From Diadema setosum (lineage: Eukaryota; Echinodermata; Echinoidea; Diadematoida; Diadematidae): a DNA stretch of 64,000 nucleotides. Positions 32,048 to 47,000 of this stretch are shown here, in pieces (the stretch's first letter is position 1; each line of letters starts with the position of its first letter). The DNA is taken from the NCBI RefSeq assembly GCF_964275005.1, contig NC_092704.1, forward strand, positions 13,985,371 to 14,049,370, given 5' to 3'. Below the pieces are notes generated by a model that had not been told where the DNA came from, made no database searches, and worked only from the letters and a program-made list of their open reading frames with translations. The translations under genes were made by a program, and so were the position numbers.

Positions 32048-35044
32048 GTAAGTTTGTTCTTTTTTTTTCTTAAGTTTTGATCACCTTACTATTAGGAGGA
32101 ATTTGTAACATTGTTCAAAGTCATTATAGGCACATTGTTTTCCGTGAAAATTTTCAAAAAGTTTTAAAGTGTCACTGCTCCTACCCTACCGCTTTTTAAT
32201 GATTTTGCACAGTTTTAATGAGTTTTACACATCAAAAGCGATGGAGAGTTACCTTGTAGGGTGCTATTAACAGTGAAACTTTGCTCTCTGTTCAAAGTGA
32301 TTTCAAAGCCAAAAGAGTTAAACAACAACAATAACAACAACAAAGCCAAACCAGTGGTTTAATAAGGGTTTTATGTGCCCGCTTGTTTCTAATCATTGCA
32401 GTTCGTTGTTTGATAAGTATTACCGTAAAGTTATAGCAAAGGTACAAAATGAAATAATTTTATCTGAACTTGCGAGACCGTTATTAGAATTAAAACAGTT
32501 AGTCCAGACGCAATGATATTAACTTTTTATCTTTATTGAACAATATCTGGATGAATCAGAACTTACATCAATTGATTACCGCTAAGTTAGTTAATTTTTC
32601 AAAGTTTGTCATGTTTCTGACATAACATGTTTATTGGTCAATTTCATAATCATTATCAAATTCAATGAGATGATTGTATCATCGCACCACATTATATCTC
32701 AAAGCGACCAGTACAAAAATTATATCACCAAAGTGCGTGTGGGCTTGCGTGTGTGTGTCTGTGTTCGTTAAAGGAGGGTACAGTATTGGTGGAGATGAGA
32801 ATTGGGCTTTTAACTTTTTGCGAGATACCAAGAAAACACTTAAGAAATAGTACAGAGCATACCATTTTAAGAGGAATTCAAAGTTTATTCCAATAAAAAT
32901 TGGGTTTGGAATGACTGAAACATCCAAAAAAAAAAAAGTAAAACAAAGCGATCGTAACAAAGTGTGGGTCCCACACTTTGTTAGAATCGCTCTGTTTTGG
33001 GTATCTCAGCCATCTCAAAACCAATTTTAAATTTCATCAAATGAACGTTGAATTCCTCATGGAATTACATGCTCTTTCATATTTCATAGGACGTTTCTCA
33101 TTAATCTCACTTAGGAATTTTAGAAACCTGAATCCCCACCTCAACCAATACTGTACAGTCCCTTTAAACCATTGTAAGAAATTGTAAAGCCCTGACGTCG
33201 TCGCCGCATCGAATTTACATAATTACGTGGTTGTGATCAGTATAAACGTGTCGATAAAATATTTGAAATTTTAGAAAGATTCGTTCTTCTGACGTTATGT
33301 CCGATTATATGCAACTTCTTACCACCCCTAAATTCGTTAACAGTTCGTTTTTAGAAAGGTCCGTTATTTCCGAAGGTTTATTCCGCAGGGTCCTAAGTCC
33401 GAAAATGAATTAAGACTTGTTAATCCTAAAATGAAACAGAGTTCCTTGTTCCGAAGGTTTATCAATCCGAAAATGGGGGGAAAATGAAAGGTTCGTTGTA
33501 TTTTGAAGCTTTATTAACCCGAAAATAAAAAACAAAGTTCATTATTCCGGAGGTCCGTTAATACGCTCCTGTTGTTGCTGCTTGGGTTTTCTTCATATTT
33601 TCGGATTAACGAGCCTTTTATTTCATTTCGGACTATAGAACCTCAGGAACAACGAACCTTTATTTCAATTTCGGATCAACGTCATATACCTTCGGACTAA
33701 CTAGTGCTAACGAACATTATGGAATAACGAACCTTCGAAATAACTTACCGAATATTCGGATTAATGAACCCTTAATTCTAATTTTCGGACAAAATTCTAT
33801 AGAGACCTACATAGATTCAGAATAACGAACATCACCTTTTATGTTTCCAGTCAGCTTAAGATACAGAATGGCAATTCGCTTTAAAGCTGTTACAGTATAA
33901 AATAAGCAAGATCGGTATCATTATTTAGGGATGCAAGACGGCGGTCTCAATTCTGTCTCTTTCTGTCTATGATGTACAGCCATGAAGATTTTTTTTCCCT
34001 CTTCTTTGACGCAAAGGTAGTCTCATCCGATTGCACCGGTGAGAAACGGCACTTAAAAACAAGAAGAACAACAACTGTCTATTATGTTCGATCCCTCGAA
34101 TTCCCGGGCCAATTTGTCCTTCACATATCACGCTGCTGTGCATGGACTTGACAGTGTGATTCAGGTCATCCTGTATTGGCCCGTGTGTGTCGTATCTGCG
34201 TGTTATCTTGGAATGGTTATCTGTGCAAACAAGATACATTAGGTCATCTTAAAGGGATCTATAGTTTTGGTTGAGACCTTATTTCAGGTTTCTAACATTT
34301 TTTGGTCAGATAATGAGAAACCTCTTATGAAATATGAAAGATCATGTAATTCTATGAGGAATGAAATGTTTATTTGATGAAAATTGGTTTTGAAATGGCT
34401 GAGATATCCAAAAAAAGAGCGATTTTGATAAAGTGTAGGACCCACACTTTATAACGATCGCTTTGTTTTACTTTGTTTTTGGATGTTTCAGTCATTCCAA
34501 ACCCGATTTTCATCAAATAAACTTTGAATTCCTCTTAAAATGGTATGCTCTGTACTATATCATAAGTGTTTTCGTGGTACATGTATCTCGCAAAAAGTTA
34601 AAAGCCCAATTCTCATCTCCACCAATACTGTACCATCCCTTTGATGAACCTATTGTCTATAATGTTCGATTCCTCGAATTCCCGGGCCAATTTGTCCTTC
34701 ACCTCACGCTGCTGTGCATGGACTTGACAGTGTGATTCAGGTCATCCTGTATTGGCCCGTGTGTGTCGTATCTGCGTGTTATCTTGGAATGTTTATCTGT
34801 GCAAACAAGATACATTATGTCATCTCAGTGAACCTATTGTCTATATAATGTTCGATCCTTCGAATTCTCGGGCCCACTTGTCCTTCACATTACGCTGCTG
34901 TGCATGGATTTGACGACTTTCAGGTCATCCTGTATTGGCTCGTGTGTTTCGTTGTGGCCAGCGCCACGTTTTTGTAAAAAGGGAGGGGTGGGGCAGTTTC
35001 TGCCGAGTTTTATCAGCTGACAAGCAAGCAAATAAATAAATAGA

Positions 35045-35099
<55 letters not shown>

Positions 35100-38000
35100 A
35101 AAAGGCCCTTAGCGCAATTTTCTCCCGCCACTTTCGGATTTCCTCAGCTGACAAGAAAAAGAAAAAAGAAAAAAGAAAGAAAGAAAGAAAGAAAGGAAAT
35201 AGCCCTCAGTGCAACTTTCTCCTGCCACTTCCGGACAAGCAAAAAGACGAAAACAAAATTAAATACAAAAAAAAAAGGCGTACAACGCAACTTTCTGTTG
35301 TCACTTCCGGGTTCCCCAGCTGAAAAACAAGAAAAAAAAAAAAAACACTCCTAAAGCCCTCTAACCACGTCTTTTTTTTTTCTTCTTTTTTATGGTGCCA
35401 CTTCCGGGGTAAAAAAAAAAAGTGGGGAGGGGGCCCAAGTGGTTACCCTCCCCCCCCCCCCCCCCGGTTCCGCCCGCCCTGTCGTGTCTGCGTGTTATCT
35501 TCGTGTTTATCACCAGATGTCTATGCAAACATTATATCCTATTTGTATTGCGGGTAAACAGCGTTAGTAATGTTATCATCGTGACTCATTTCATTAAAGT
35601 TGACAGGCACTCACTCGTATACCTGTCAAACATGTAAAAGATATATTTATGACTGACTTTCTTTCAGTGATCATGTTTGTTTTTTGTTTTTTGTTTTTTA
35701 GACAGCCTGCATTGAGCCTATAATGTTTCGAATGATCTTACACGTTTCTTTCTGTGAATTAAATAGACCCTTAAATACGAGTAGTACATTATTATTATGC
35801 ACATTACGTTGACTTTTTTTTAATCTTCCTTGTTTATAATAATAATAAGTAAGGTTATTCATTTTCTACAACTAAAAACGTAAAGCAAACTCCAAAACGA
35901 CATAACGATGAAATGGTAAATGATGTCCAGATCAGTTCTGTAGCCGCGACGGGAAAGAATCATGTCGTGGTAATCAGATACCACCAATTGCTTTGCGGTA
36001 GCATAACCAAGATAACGGTATTTGCGACTAAAACAAAAGCTCCAAGGTAACAAACATGTTTGTGATATGTTAGCATTATGCGGCCAACATTCCCCAGTCT
36101 ACAATCCAGGCCGCCACCCCTCGTATCCAAGATATTACTCAATGCGTAATCGTCAACTCGTGCTCTAACTTAAAGGGATCGTATAGTTTTGGTTGAGACA
36201 GGTTTTTATCATTTTTTGGTGAGATAGTGAGAAACCTCTTATGAAATATGAAAGAGCATGTAATTCCGAGAGGGATTCAATGTCTATTAGTGATGAAAAT
36301 TGATTTTGAAATGATCAAGATATCCAAAACAGAGCGATCCTAATAAAGTGTGGGAACCACATTTTATTACGATCGTTTTGTTTTACTCTGTTTTTGGATG
36401 TGCTGTCGTCGCTGGACAAGGCTAGTCGCGATGCCATTAGTGGCGGGTCCAGAGGGGCCGCACCGGGAGCGCGCCCCCTCTTTATTTTTTGTTAAAACCA
36501 AAGAAATAAAAAAAAAAATGGGGCCGTTTTGAGGTACATTTCCCTTAGTCATTGGTGGCGACAGGCTAACACATTCCACCAAAATGAGCTAGATTGACGG
36601 GCAATTTCATTGCAAACACACTCAAACGTGTATAAAATACATTCAGCATTTTCTTTTTTCGCCGTTACCTTGAGTCCTCGCGATTATTACCAGCATATTT
36701 ATCATCATTGCTCTGTGGAACATATCATTTGCAGAAATATTTCATAAAACTATGTAAAACCCCCTTCCGATAAGAATAGAATCCGTGCTGTAATGGGATT
36801 TGTCGTTCTTAGATTGGGATATCATCTACAAACTCCTATGTCTTGGTCTGTCTTCTGTTCATCATAAATGCTTGTCACTTTTTGACTAGACGTTTCCACA
36901 TTGTCATATTCTCTTCTTCAAAATATTTTACTTCCGTTTAGACTTTGAATAGCTTATCTACTTTCACGGTATATGTATTTTGATGTTCCCAAAGTTGTGA
37001 TAAAGTTACGGCATGGATTTCAAATTCCTCTTGTGATATGGGAATTCCTGAGCTGGACGAACTAAACGTCAGCTCATTGACATGCCTGTTATGTTCGCTC
37101 AGATCACACCGCCCAGGCTGGGCGCTTGACCTCTTGTCGAATAGCAAATGACTCAAAATATCACTCGGAATTATCTGCCGTCATGGATGACAACATATTG
37201 GTAGTGACACGTAAGATAATACCATAGGTCAAGCCAAATATGAAGGTAATGTAATTTTGTAAGGACTATACATGGAGGTAAGGAGCCTACTGCCAAACAT
37301 GGAGATTACGCCGTAAAAGAAGAAAACGAAAAAGGTTAATTATGCCATACCTGAAGTATGACTGACCCAAGAAAAGAGAAGATTTACGACAGTGGAAGCA
37401 ATTGCTGCACAAAACAACCAAGATCTAACGATGAAGGGGAATCTAGACAAATGTTTCACATCGGGTACGTACAGTTGGAACCTTACGTAAATCGACAGTG
37501 CCATGTACGGATTTGTAAAATTCATTGTGGTTCTTCAGCAGAGAAACCAATAGGTGTACTCTGGAAAAGGAAAAAAATACACTGAAGAAGGATGATGACA
37601 AAGAAGGCTCACATATTTCAGTAATATAGCAAAGTAATTTCACTACAATACCAATTTGCTTAAGAAGTGTAGAATTTCATAGCTGGGCACCCACTTGTGC
37701 ATTCTTATGAATATAAGGTTGCTATATGTCACTTTATCTGTTCAAATGCAAAAATCTAAAAGTCATCTGGAGGTCTCCTTTAAAGTTCCCACGCTCTCTT
37801 GTGGAACAAACTGTCATAAAGCAAGATTCTACAAAAGCGATGCCATTGGATATAGCAGTATAGGTCACGAATGCAAACGTATAAGGCCTATACTTCGTGG
37901 CGGTAGTCTGTCAGAGTATCCTACCCTGATTGGGCTCATCCGTTTCCATGGTGATGACTCACCCTTGACCTTGCCCTGGAAGACGTACAAGACATCAAAT

Positions 38001-41000
38001 TCCTCAGAGCTTTGTCGGAATTACGTTGCGTAATGCAACAGCCAGAAATGACGTGTTATGACGATTTCTAGTACAGAACATAATCTTTTCAATGTGGACA
38101 TGGAGATGAAATGAATTTTAAGGGACAAAAAGGCTGTTCTCAAATGCTTATTCGTAGGCCTATATTCTTCTATTGGTCTCAACACACGCTCTGATATCGA
38201 CGTACAGAACTTTTCAACCCTACAATCGCTGACCAGTCCCAAAGAGTCCTAAGTAAATCTGTCAATTTCACTATACTTAGGAGTGTCAACGTAATGTAGT
38301 CTAGTTAGCTGTAGTTATGGATAAATGTAGGGCCTACATTCTCGGAAAGTGGAAATGCATATCTTTCTGCATAGATGCGAAAAACACTGCCATCTTTGAG
38401 GGTGAGACGTGAGCCGTTAGTATGCGCCTTTTCGTAGCTCCGAGGAGGGCAATTCATCACCTTCAATCCGGGAAAATTGCATAAATGGTTGGAACATAAT
38501 ATTATTGGTTTACAGGTTACAGAAACATTGCATTTTCTTTTATGTTTCTCACTCTTCGGGTGACTGCATAGCTCTCTACCTAAAACGCTCTCACCCGATT
38601 CAGGTACACCCGTTAGAAGTTTGAGCAGGTCGCGGGCATGAAACGTGTGACATTCTCATTGAAACTCAGCAGTGCCTTCACAACATGTATATTTTTGGCT
38701 TCATGTTTATAGTAACACGTGTTGGTCTCCGCGATTCGTCTGTGATGTGCCGTACCTTTATACTTTTCCAATACATTAGCTAACAACGTACCAAAACAAA
38801 TAAGAATAGTTATTGGGTCACCTGTCCGCGGCACTCAAGACAGACCATGGCTTTTCAGTCATGTCTTAAAAGCGTGACGTTGCCTGGCAAACGGTGTGGA
38901 ATTTGAAACTAGTGTGCAGTGGATACCACACCAGGTCCCGTTCTATGAAAAGATATAATCGATTATAAATTTCTCTACCACACAGGCTGCCATGGACTCA
39001 AATCAACTCAGAAATCAATTATATAATCAATCATAACTCTTCATAAATTAGGGTCCAGATATGCGCGCTCTAAGTAATACAGCGCTCATTGTACTATTAA
39101 TCAAGTCTGTGTGTGCGTGTGTCAGTATGTGTGATGTAGTGTGTGTATGATTGTGTGTTTGTTTGTTGGGGGAGGGGTAGCTTTAGAAATGGGAGAAGGG
39201 ATCCATCAAAACAAGGGTTCTGACAGCAGCTTCTGCGCGCCTGTTATGGCGCCACATCAGCACTCTTGACTCATAGAAGGCACCTTCGTAGCGTTTTATT
39301 TTGTTATTCTTGAACAGAATTTTCAGAAACCATAGTCTACAGTTAGCAGACGCAAGGAATTTGACTTTGGTACTTGACAGATCTGTCACTCATAAATATA
39401 TTGTGGTTTGTTTGTTTGTTTTTTAATCTTAAAACTTCCTATACGCTCTAATGGACTGCATTTATTTTGTGCCATCTGTTGTCGAATTGACGCTCTGTAA
39501 CAATGCCTCACGCGATGCGAACATGCATCGAGGATTTTAATATTGCTTGCCTCCACCTGCACCCTATCCAACTCGCACACAGTGTCATGGTTTGGTAGGT
39601 CCATGTAGGTCCATACTGTACGTAGGCCTAGTAGATCCATGGTGATACGCTTATACCATGGAAATATCACACAACTTTAACTGAACCATGAAAGAGCGTC
39701 CGTGTTGCCGATTCCTTAGAGCATATTCTGGATTTTGTCGTGTTTCTACTGCTTGAAACTCCCTTTGTCGCTGAAATGATGAAGATATGAAACTCAAAGG
39801 GATTGTGACCACTCAAATCATCCTATGAGTATCTATCTTCTTTTTTTTTTAACTAGAACAAAGCAATGACGTCCATGATCAGTAGTTTACGAAGGCTCAT
39901 AAATTTCAAACCCTTATTGTTTGTTTGTTTTATTTTATTCAATTACGGGATAAAACGCCTTCGATCAGCCAGATAAGGCTGTTTTCAGTGAGGCCGTGCC
40001 AGTGTTACAACGACAACAAAACAACACAACAGTTAACAAACCAATCAAAGCAAATTAACATTTAAAGCAAGCATAACATAATCAATGCATTTCCACATCT
40101 AGCATAGCAGAAACTATATACCAAGAAAAAAATGTAGACGTAGTCATTAAACACAAACGCTACAAAAGAGGATGACACAAACAGGTTCACGTAAATGCAG
40201 ACTAATTAGCTCAAACATAAATGAAATCCATACTATATAGCACACAAATTCTAATATTTTTTTCAAAAGTTTTTAAATTACCTATTATTCTTACATTTTC
40301 AAATGATGGCAATAACAGATTACTGATGTAATAATTTAGAAATGAATATTGCAGCATGTTTTTCCAACGGTTACTTTATTGCTTCCACCCCAGATAAGTC
40401 ATATAAAGCTCGAAAATACTAAAACGATTATCTACTAATAAAATGGTGCGGAGAGCCCTTTTCTGCAAAACGCTTATTTTACTTATTAGAATTTTACTCG
40501 CGTTCCTCCACACAGTTGAACAGTAATCCAAATGGGGCTGAATTAAACCTTTGTATAAAATAAAGGCGGTGTCTTGCGGAATATATGACCTTATTCTCTT
40601 GAAGCATGCAGTACAAGAGAAGAGAGTTTGACCTTTACATTCGCAATGTGTTCCATGTCAGAGTGTCGTTTGAGGTCACATGTAAGTACTTGCAGGAGTT
40701 TCTTTACTATACGCAAAAATCAATCACAGCAACCTTAACGTTATCAAAGAGCTTTTTTTTTTTTGAGCATGGGTGTGACAATCATTTATTCATATATTCT
40801 ACTTTAGCAAGTTACCCTAGTGACAAAAACAGTTAAACGGTATTATGCTAAAACGTTCAAAAAGACTCATCCTGTCTCTATAGCTCGCCTGATTTCTGCG
40901 CCTGAATTTTACAAGTAGGTGCGATTATAAACACTCAAACCACTCCATACGCTTGGCTATTCAGCACCTAGTGACAAGGCTCCACACAATAGGCTCGTAA

Positions 41001-44000
41001 CATCATCTGACGCCCACAAGTAGGAAGTAGACATTTCGTCTTCAACAGATGTAGGGAAGGTGGAATGCTAACGAAAGAAAAAGATTAAATTTGCATTATT
41101 CCGTCAATAATTCAAGAGTTTTTGTCGAGGAAAAAATCTGTAGGTAGTTCATAAAAGTCAATCTTGTTATGAACCTGAACTCTGCAGTGATCCATGATAC
41201 GTATCATTATCCTTTCACATAGTGGGATACTACGCGAAACGAAGATTTATTATGGCAAACAACTTAGGTCATATTTTTCTTTTACCCCTTTCGGGTTTTT
41301 AGATTTTTGTCAAATTTTTAGCGTTTAAATCGATCTAACTTTTACGAAAATTCAATCTCGATTCAGCAACATTTCAATTCCGATCCAGATAATTTGGCAA
41401 AACAACGTATGTCGACTTATGTTGTTTTGTCAAATCACAGCAAGGACACGAGGGTCAGTGTTGTTTTTGCCAAATCACAGCCAGGACATGACGTTATTTT
41501 GCCAAATCACAGCTGATAAATACAGGAGGATGTGCCCGGAGCTTGTTTAACAACCAAGACAACGTATGTTGTTCAACCAAATTACAGTGAGTTTAAAGGA
41601 GACCTCCGGATGATTTTCAGACTTTTACATTTGAACAACTACTGTATAACCCATGTCATCAACACTGTTCAGTCTAATTTGTTTAAGATTTTCAGACTAT
41701 TGTTTCTCTGCTCAAGGACCACAATAAATTCCAAAAATCTATACATGGCGCTGTCGATTTATCTACTACATGATGTGAAATTATGAAAATCGTCTGGAAT
41801 GCCCTAAAGGACAAAGATTTGGTTTGTAATGTATGTATGACAATTTTAATATATTTTTTCCTATGGCCTATAGTAACGAAACATTTCGTTCACTTGCTCC
41901 CTCCTACACATGACATTCATTGCTCGTGAATGAATTCAGGCACCTGTTTCTGTCAAAAGTGTTACAAAAACAAAACACACATGCTTGCCTGCTTTTATCG
42001 CGTCTTCACGGCCGACAGCCAGCCTGGATTAAAACATTACTTGAGATATTATAAAAAAAAAACGAAAAAAAAAACACAACAAAACTACTTGCTCTGAAGA
42101 TAATAAAATCCATTAAATCAAGAAAAATGCATGAGCAGTTGTAGTTTATATTGGATAATCATCGCTCAAGCAATTTAATTTTAGGAATACACGTACTTTA
42201 TACACAACAGAAAACATATATTTTGGCAAGTCGATTGACTTGTCATTCAGTTTTTCACATTTTTCGCAGATGTTTTTCCGAGTAAACATTTACAGTAATA
42301 GAAGACTTGTATTTCGTACCAAAGCAACGTTCCGTGCAAGTCCACGTGTCCACCTCAGTAGTTACCAATTTTGTTACACACAATTTGTCATGTTTTACTT
42401 ATGAGGTTTGCTAGCTGCCCCCATCATTGGTGTTTATTCGAAAGCAATGACACCTCGGCCAAATAAGACCAAAAATACGAATGAGGGAAACGGTTGTTTT
42501 GTCATTGACGAAGCTCGATTACACAATTGTCATTGTTCAAACATCTGAATGTACTCATTATGTAACGATACACATAATCAGGTGGCAACGGAGATTATCA
42601 AATAAAAAAAAAATACTTCTGTTAGGAGTCCATTACGAGCATATAGTCGGTCCATGCTATAGAAGGTATAACAGGACCATAGACCTAATACACACATGGA
42701 CTATGAACGGTTTTATTTCGCTTAGGTGCCTTTTCGGACTTACCTGCCTTTGGAAAATCGACAATGATGGGGAGCAGCAAACCTCAAATCATGACAAATT
42801 TCGTGTCACAAAATTAGTAATTACTGAAGTGGACGCTTGTGGACGCGCATGTAACGTTGCTTAATGGTAAGACATCCTATCATTTACTGTCCATGTTTAC
42901 TCCGAAAAAGTGTGCGAAAATGGGAAAAATTAGGGCCTAGATTACAAATTACAACCATCCTGCCGAAATACTTGCTTTCTCTCATAAAGTACGTGCATTT
43001 CGAAATGAAATTAACTGAGCGATTATTTCCCAATGCATACTACAACTGCACATGCACTTTTCTTGATTTAAGAGAGTTATTATCTTCTGCGCATGAATCT
43101 TAAAGCGCCGTCTTGTTTTTACTCCAGGCTGGCTGTCGATGATGCAGATGAGATCAAAGCAGGAAAGCATTAGCATGTTATTGTGACGCTTTTCAAAGAA
43201 ACAAGTGTTTGAATTAATGAACGAGCGATGTATGTCCATGTGTGGTAGGTCCATGATATGACAAGCCTTCCGCAGGGAGGTGATTGAGAAGGAGTGGAAC
43301 CTCTTATCTGTTCTGTGCAAATTTATGCGTAGGTTATAGTATTTATTGAATGCTTAGCAATCAATCCACTGGCTTTGATGTTCGGTAATCCAAGTCGCTC
43401 TTCCATAAAGTTTTGATATTTGGGCCAAATAATAGGTTCTTGATTCTAACTATATCCTATGCTGTATTTCATTAAAAAATGTTGAAGTCGTCTGTGATTT
43501 TTTTTTTTATTTTTTATTTAATGTTATGGAATAAATCTCTTCAGCTTTTTTTCTTAACAAAAGGCCGGTCAGTTTCTTTTCTTCTAATCTCCTTGTCATC
43601 AATACCCCATCCAGGACTGAAAAGAGGAACATTAATATCGCATAAAAAGTTAGCATTAAAAATCTTGCTCATTTTTGTGCAAAATGTTGCTTACCAGGTT
43701 TAGTACCTGAATGTGAAATCTTTGCGATTAAGTAATTCCTAATGCATATTTCTGCATGCTTAACTACAATTTGTAGCATAATACAGTTAAAAATACATTT
43801 TTTTTTTACTGATCTTTGTTCACGTGTCCTGTTCGTATATGCACACTATAACTGCTGCTCGCTCGGTTTGTCGTGAATAATAAGTAATGATGCATACGTA
43901 AATAGCTTGAATAGAAATGTGGTCCTGTGTCAAAACAGTGCATGAACACTACTATAGAACACATGCTGTTGCTTTAAACAGCTACAGAAAAGGAGAGAGA

Positions 44001-47000
44001 GAAAATGGGACCCTAGATGGGGCACATGGGCGGCACGGCACATTCATAGGTATAAAGGAGAGACACAATAGTCATCATGTACATGCACTTATTTTCTCTC
44101 CCCCTCTAACATCGCCCTGCTTCCGGCAGGCTTTGCAGTTAATATTGCTATCAGGGCAACTTTTGTGGATTAAAAAAAAAAAAAATATGCCTAAAATGTG
44201 CATACATTACAGAATACTGATCTTTAACGCCTGATTCGAAGGGCCAGCAGTGGCCAGAGTGTGCTGACACAACAATGCATTCTGCAAAATTCCGCACTAC
44301 GAGACTTACCCTAATTTCCAAGTCTTGAGGGTTTTTTTTTATGACCCCCTCTATATTCTTCTTACGGATGTAACGTTTTCAGTGCTCTAATCTTTTCCTC
44401 ACAGAAGGAAAGTATTAAAAATCTTTCCTGCGTGTAAGAGGAGTCCCAGACTTTCAACAACAAAAAATAGAACCATCTCATGCCTAGCTTCTTGTTGTTG
44501 TTGTTGTTTTCAAACCTCGAATGGCTAATCGTGGTGAGGACGCGTTTCGCAGAACGGAAAATGCTTAATTTCCCCATTTGTAACCGCAGGATCGCAATTA
44601 ATCAATTACCCTGTTGCTGTCTTTACATCCCGTCCAATTTTGCCCCAAGTTTCGCAGTGTGGAAGGGAAAGACGCGATTCAAGTTGGCACTTTATAGATA
44701 GGCCTATATAGTCATGTAGAGATCCCAAGCCTGCAATGTCAATCCGGTATTTTACGTATTTTCTGTTCGAACTTTTATGTACGAGTTTTCTTTATGTACG
44801 TACAGGGAATTCCCCCCCCCCCCCCAAAAAAAAAGGGGGGGGGGGTGTGGTAATCGTATTTGAAAGTCTGCATGATCATCAATAGGATAAATGGATAAGG
44901 AGTGAAAGAAGAAATACCTTCGGTCCATGGAAATTCGTTTCGTTCAGATGTTTGAAATAAACTGACATTTTGAGTGTGAACCTGACTTAATTATTCAATT
45001 CAATTCAATTCAATTCATGCTTTATTTCATTTTTCGAAAAGAACATAAACATTTCACTTTCTTTGGTAACAGAGAATAAGGTTGCATAGTCAAGACAAAG
45101 TAAATTGAGAAAAATAAAATCGAAGAACCTTTGAATAAGAAATACGTTGTAATGAAACTTGACTGAAGTGATAAAGACGACATAATGCGTAAGACATCGA
45201 AAAATGGAGGGACCCACTAAAAAGACAATGCTTGTAGAATGTGGGCCCCTCAAGTACAGAATGTCAATAGAAATTGAACTGATGCAAAAAGGGGAAGAAA
45301 GACTGGGAATAAAGTAAAAAAGAAAAAAGTCTGGAAGCCCTCTAGGAAGATAGAGTATCAAACAGACATTCAGGCGAGTAAACAGAAAACGAAACTAGGA
45401 CGGCGAAACTAATAAAGGGGGACTCATAGACAAGACAGAACGAGACAAGACAGAACGAGACAAGACTAATATAACAGGAAGACAATACAACGGACAGAAA
45501 GACAGAGCAGATCCAATGATCCTCGACAGAATTCATTGAAAAAAATGATGGGATGCGTGAAAAGGATACCATTATATAGAAAAGTATAGAGAAATAGATG
45601 CAGAAATAATATAAATGAAATCAAACCTACTCTGTAGGTGTCTCAGGACAAGAGAGACGAGAAAATACGGTATATCACTTGTAAGCCAAGTTCTTCGAAA
45701 AGGAATTGAAATAAGCCAACAGGCTAATTCAATTCTGTGGGATCATGAAATTGCAATAAAGAAAACTTTAATCTTCTTTTAAATGAATATATAGAGGGGG
45801 AATCTTTTATATCATTATTCAGGAAATTCCAGTAAGTTGGGCCAGTGTAAATAAGTGTGTTCTTAGCAAACATCGTTCGTAAAAGAGGTAAATGAAATTC
45901 ATTGGAGCGTCGAGTGGGATACTCATGGAATGATTGATTTCTTTGAAACATAGAAGCAAAAATGGACGGGAGTGAGTCGTTGCTGTACATTATCAAAGAA
46001 TAATTCATCCTCCCCCCCCCCCCCCTCCTCCCTGGGTTTGTCGATTTCACTCAATGATAATGCAAGATGATATCTGTCTGATTTGCTCTGCGATTCAAGT
46101 TCATCTCGCGGAGCGTGCTTTTGATCACATTTCATCCGTCTCATCTTTTGCACCACGGGATCTCCCACTCTTATATCAGGGCATATTATCCCCTGATTGT
46201 AAAACTTTGCGAAGAGTTAACAAGGGACCAAAGTCGCCTTCACTTAAAAAAAAAAATAATGATAATAAATGAATAGATAGATAGGCCTAAATACAAAAAT
46301 CTTTGGACAACATCATTTCTGTCGTGATTATAAAACACCAACATCATCAACATTAGCTGTGCTCATGACCTTGCAGAATGATGGGCATGTGAGAAGAAAA
46401 GGAGAAGAAAAAAAAACCTAAAGAGCTCAAAAGATTGGGGATGAGACACTCAGCGGTAGAAAGACTACAATGAACGAATCGGTCAGTGAAATTAAAATTT
46501 TACTGTGTTCCCTTCTGTTCTAGGTTGGTTGGGTGCGCTTCCCTGGGTTGTCTGCTGCTTATTCTCCCCGCTAGCGAACATCATCGCCTCGATGTTCGGC
46601 TATCGCGCCACGTTATCGGCGTCGTGCTTCGTGGCGGCTCTGGGTCTGCTCACCACGAGTTTCGTCCCGAATCTCTGGATGGCGTTTATCACATACAGCC
46701 TCACAGTGGGCGGAGGAGCAGTGGTGCTATACACGGCTGGCTGCGTCTACATCACCAGTTACTTTGACAAGCGTCACTGTACAGGTCCGGTCTCGGCAAA
46801 TGGAGTGGCGTTTGAAACAGGTACGATATGAATATATCCCTACCATACATCTTAGTGTCTAACATTAAAAGCCCTCCATACACAAAAGTAGTTTAATGGG
46901 ATGATATAGTATTGGTTGAGGTGAGGTTTCAGCTTAAAACTTTTTGCAAGATACTTAGAAACCATTTCATGAAATATTTAAGAGCATACAATTCTAAGAG

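Larger units (their letters stand above)
32048..46523 (+). other. Intron 1 of the MCT-like gene (14.5 kb)
   Basis: A GTAAGT donor and a pyrimidine-rich TTCTGTTCTAG acceptor bound it. It is filled with repeats: three MITE A copies, an inverted array, a tandem array, two minus-strand LINE fragments, a 1.3-kb foldback and others listed here. No other gene was found inside. Confidence 0.8.

Noticed and set aside
39635..39660. Palindrome CATGGT...ACCATG as a further micro-insertion
   Set aside because: It has CA...TG ends, but the 7-bp flanks (GTAGATC, GAAATAT) do not match.
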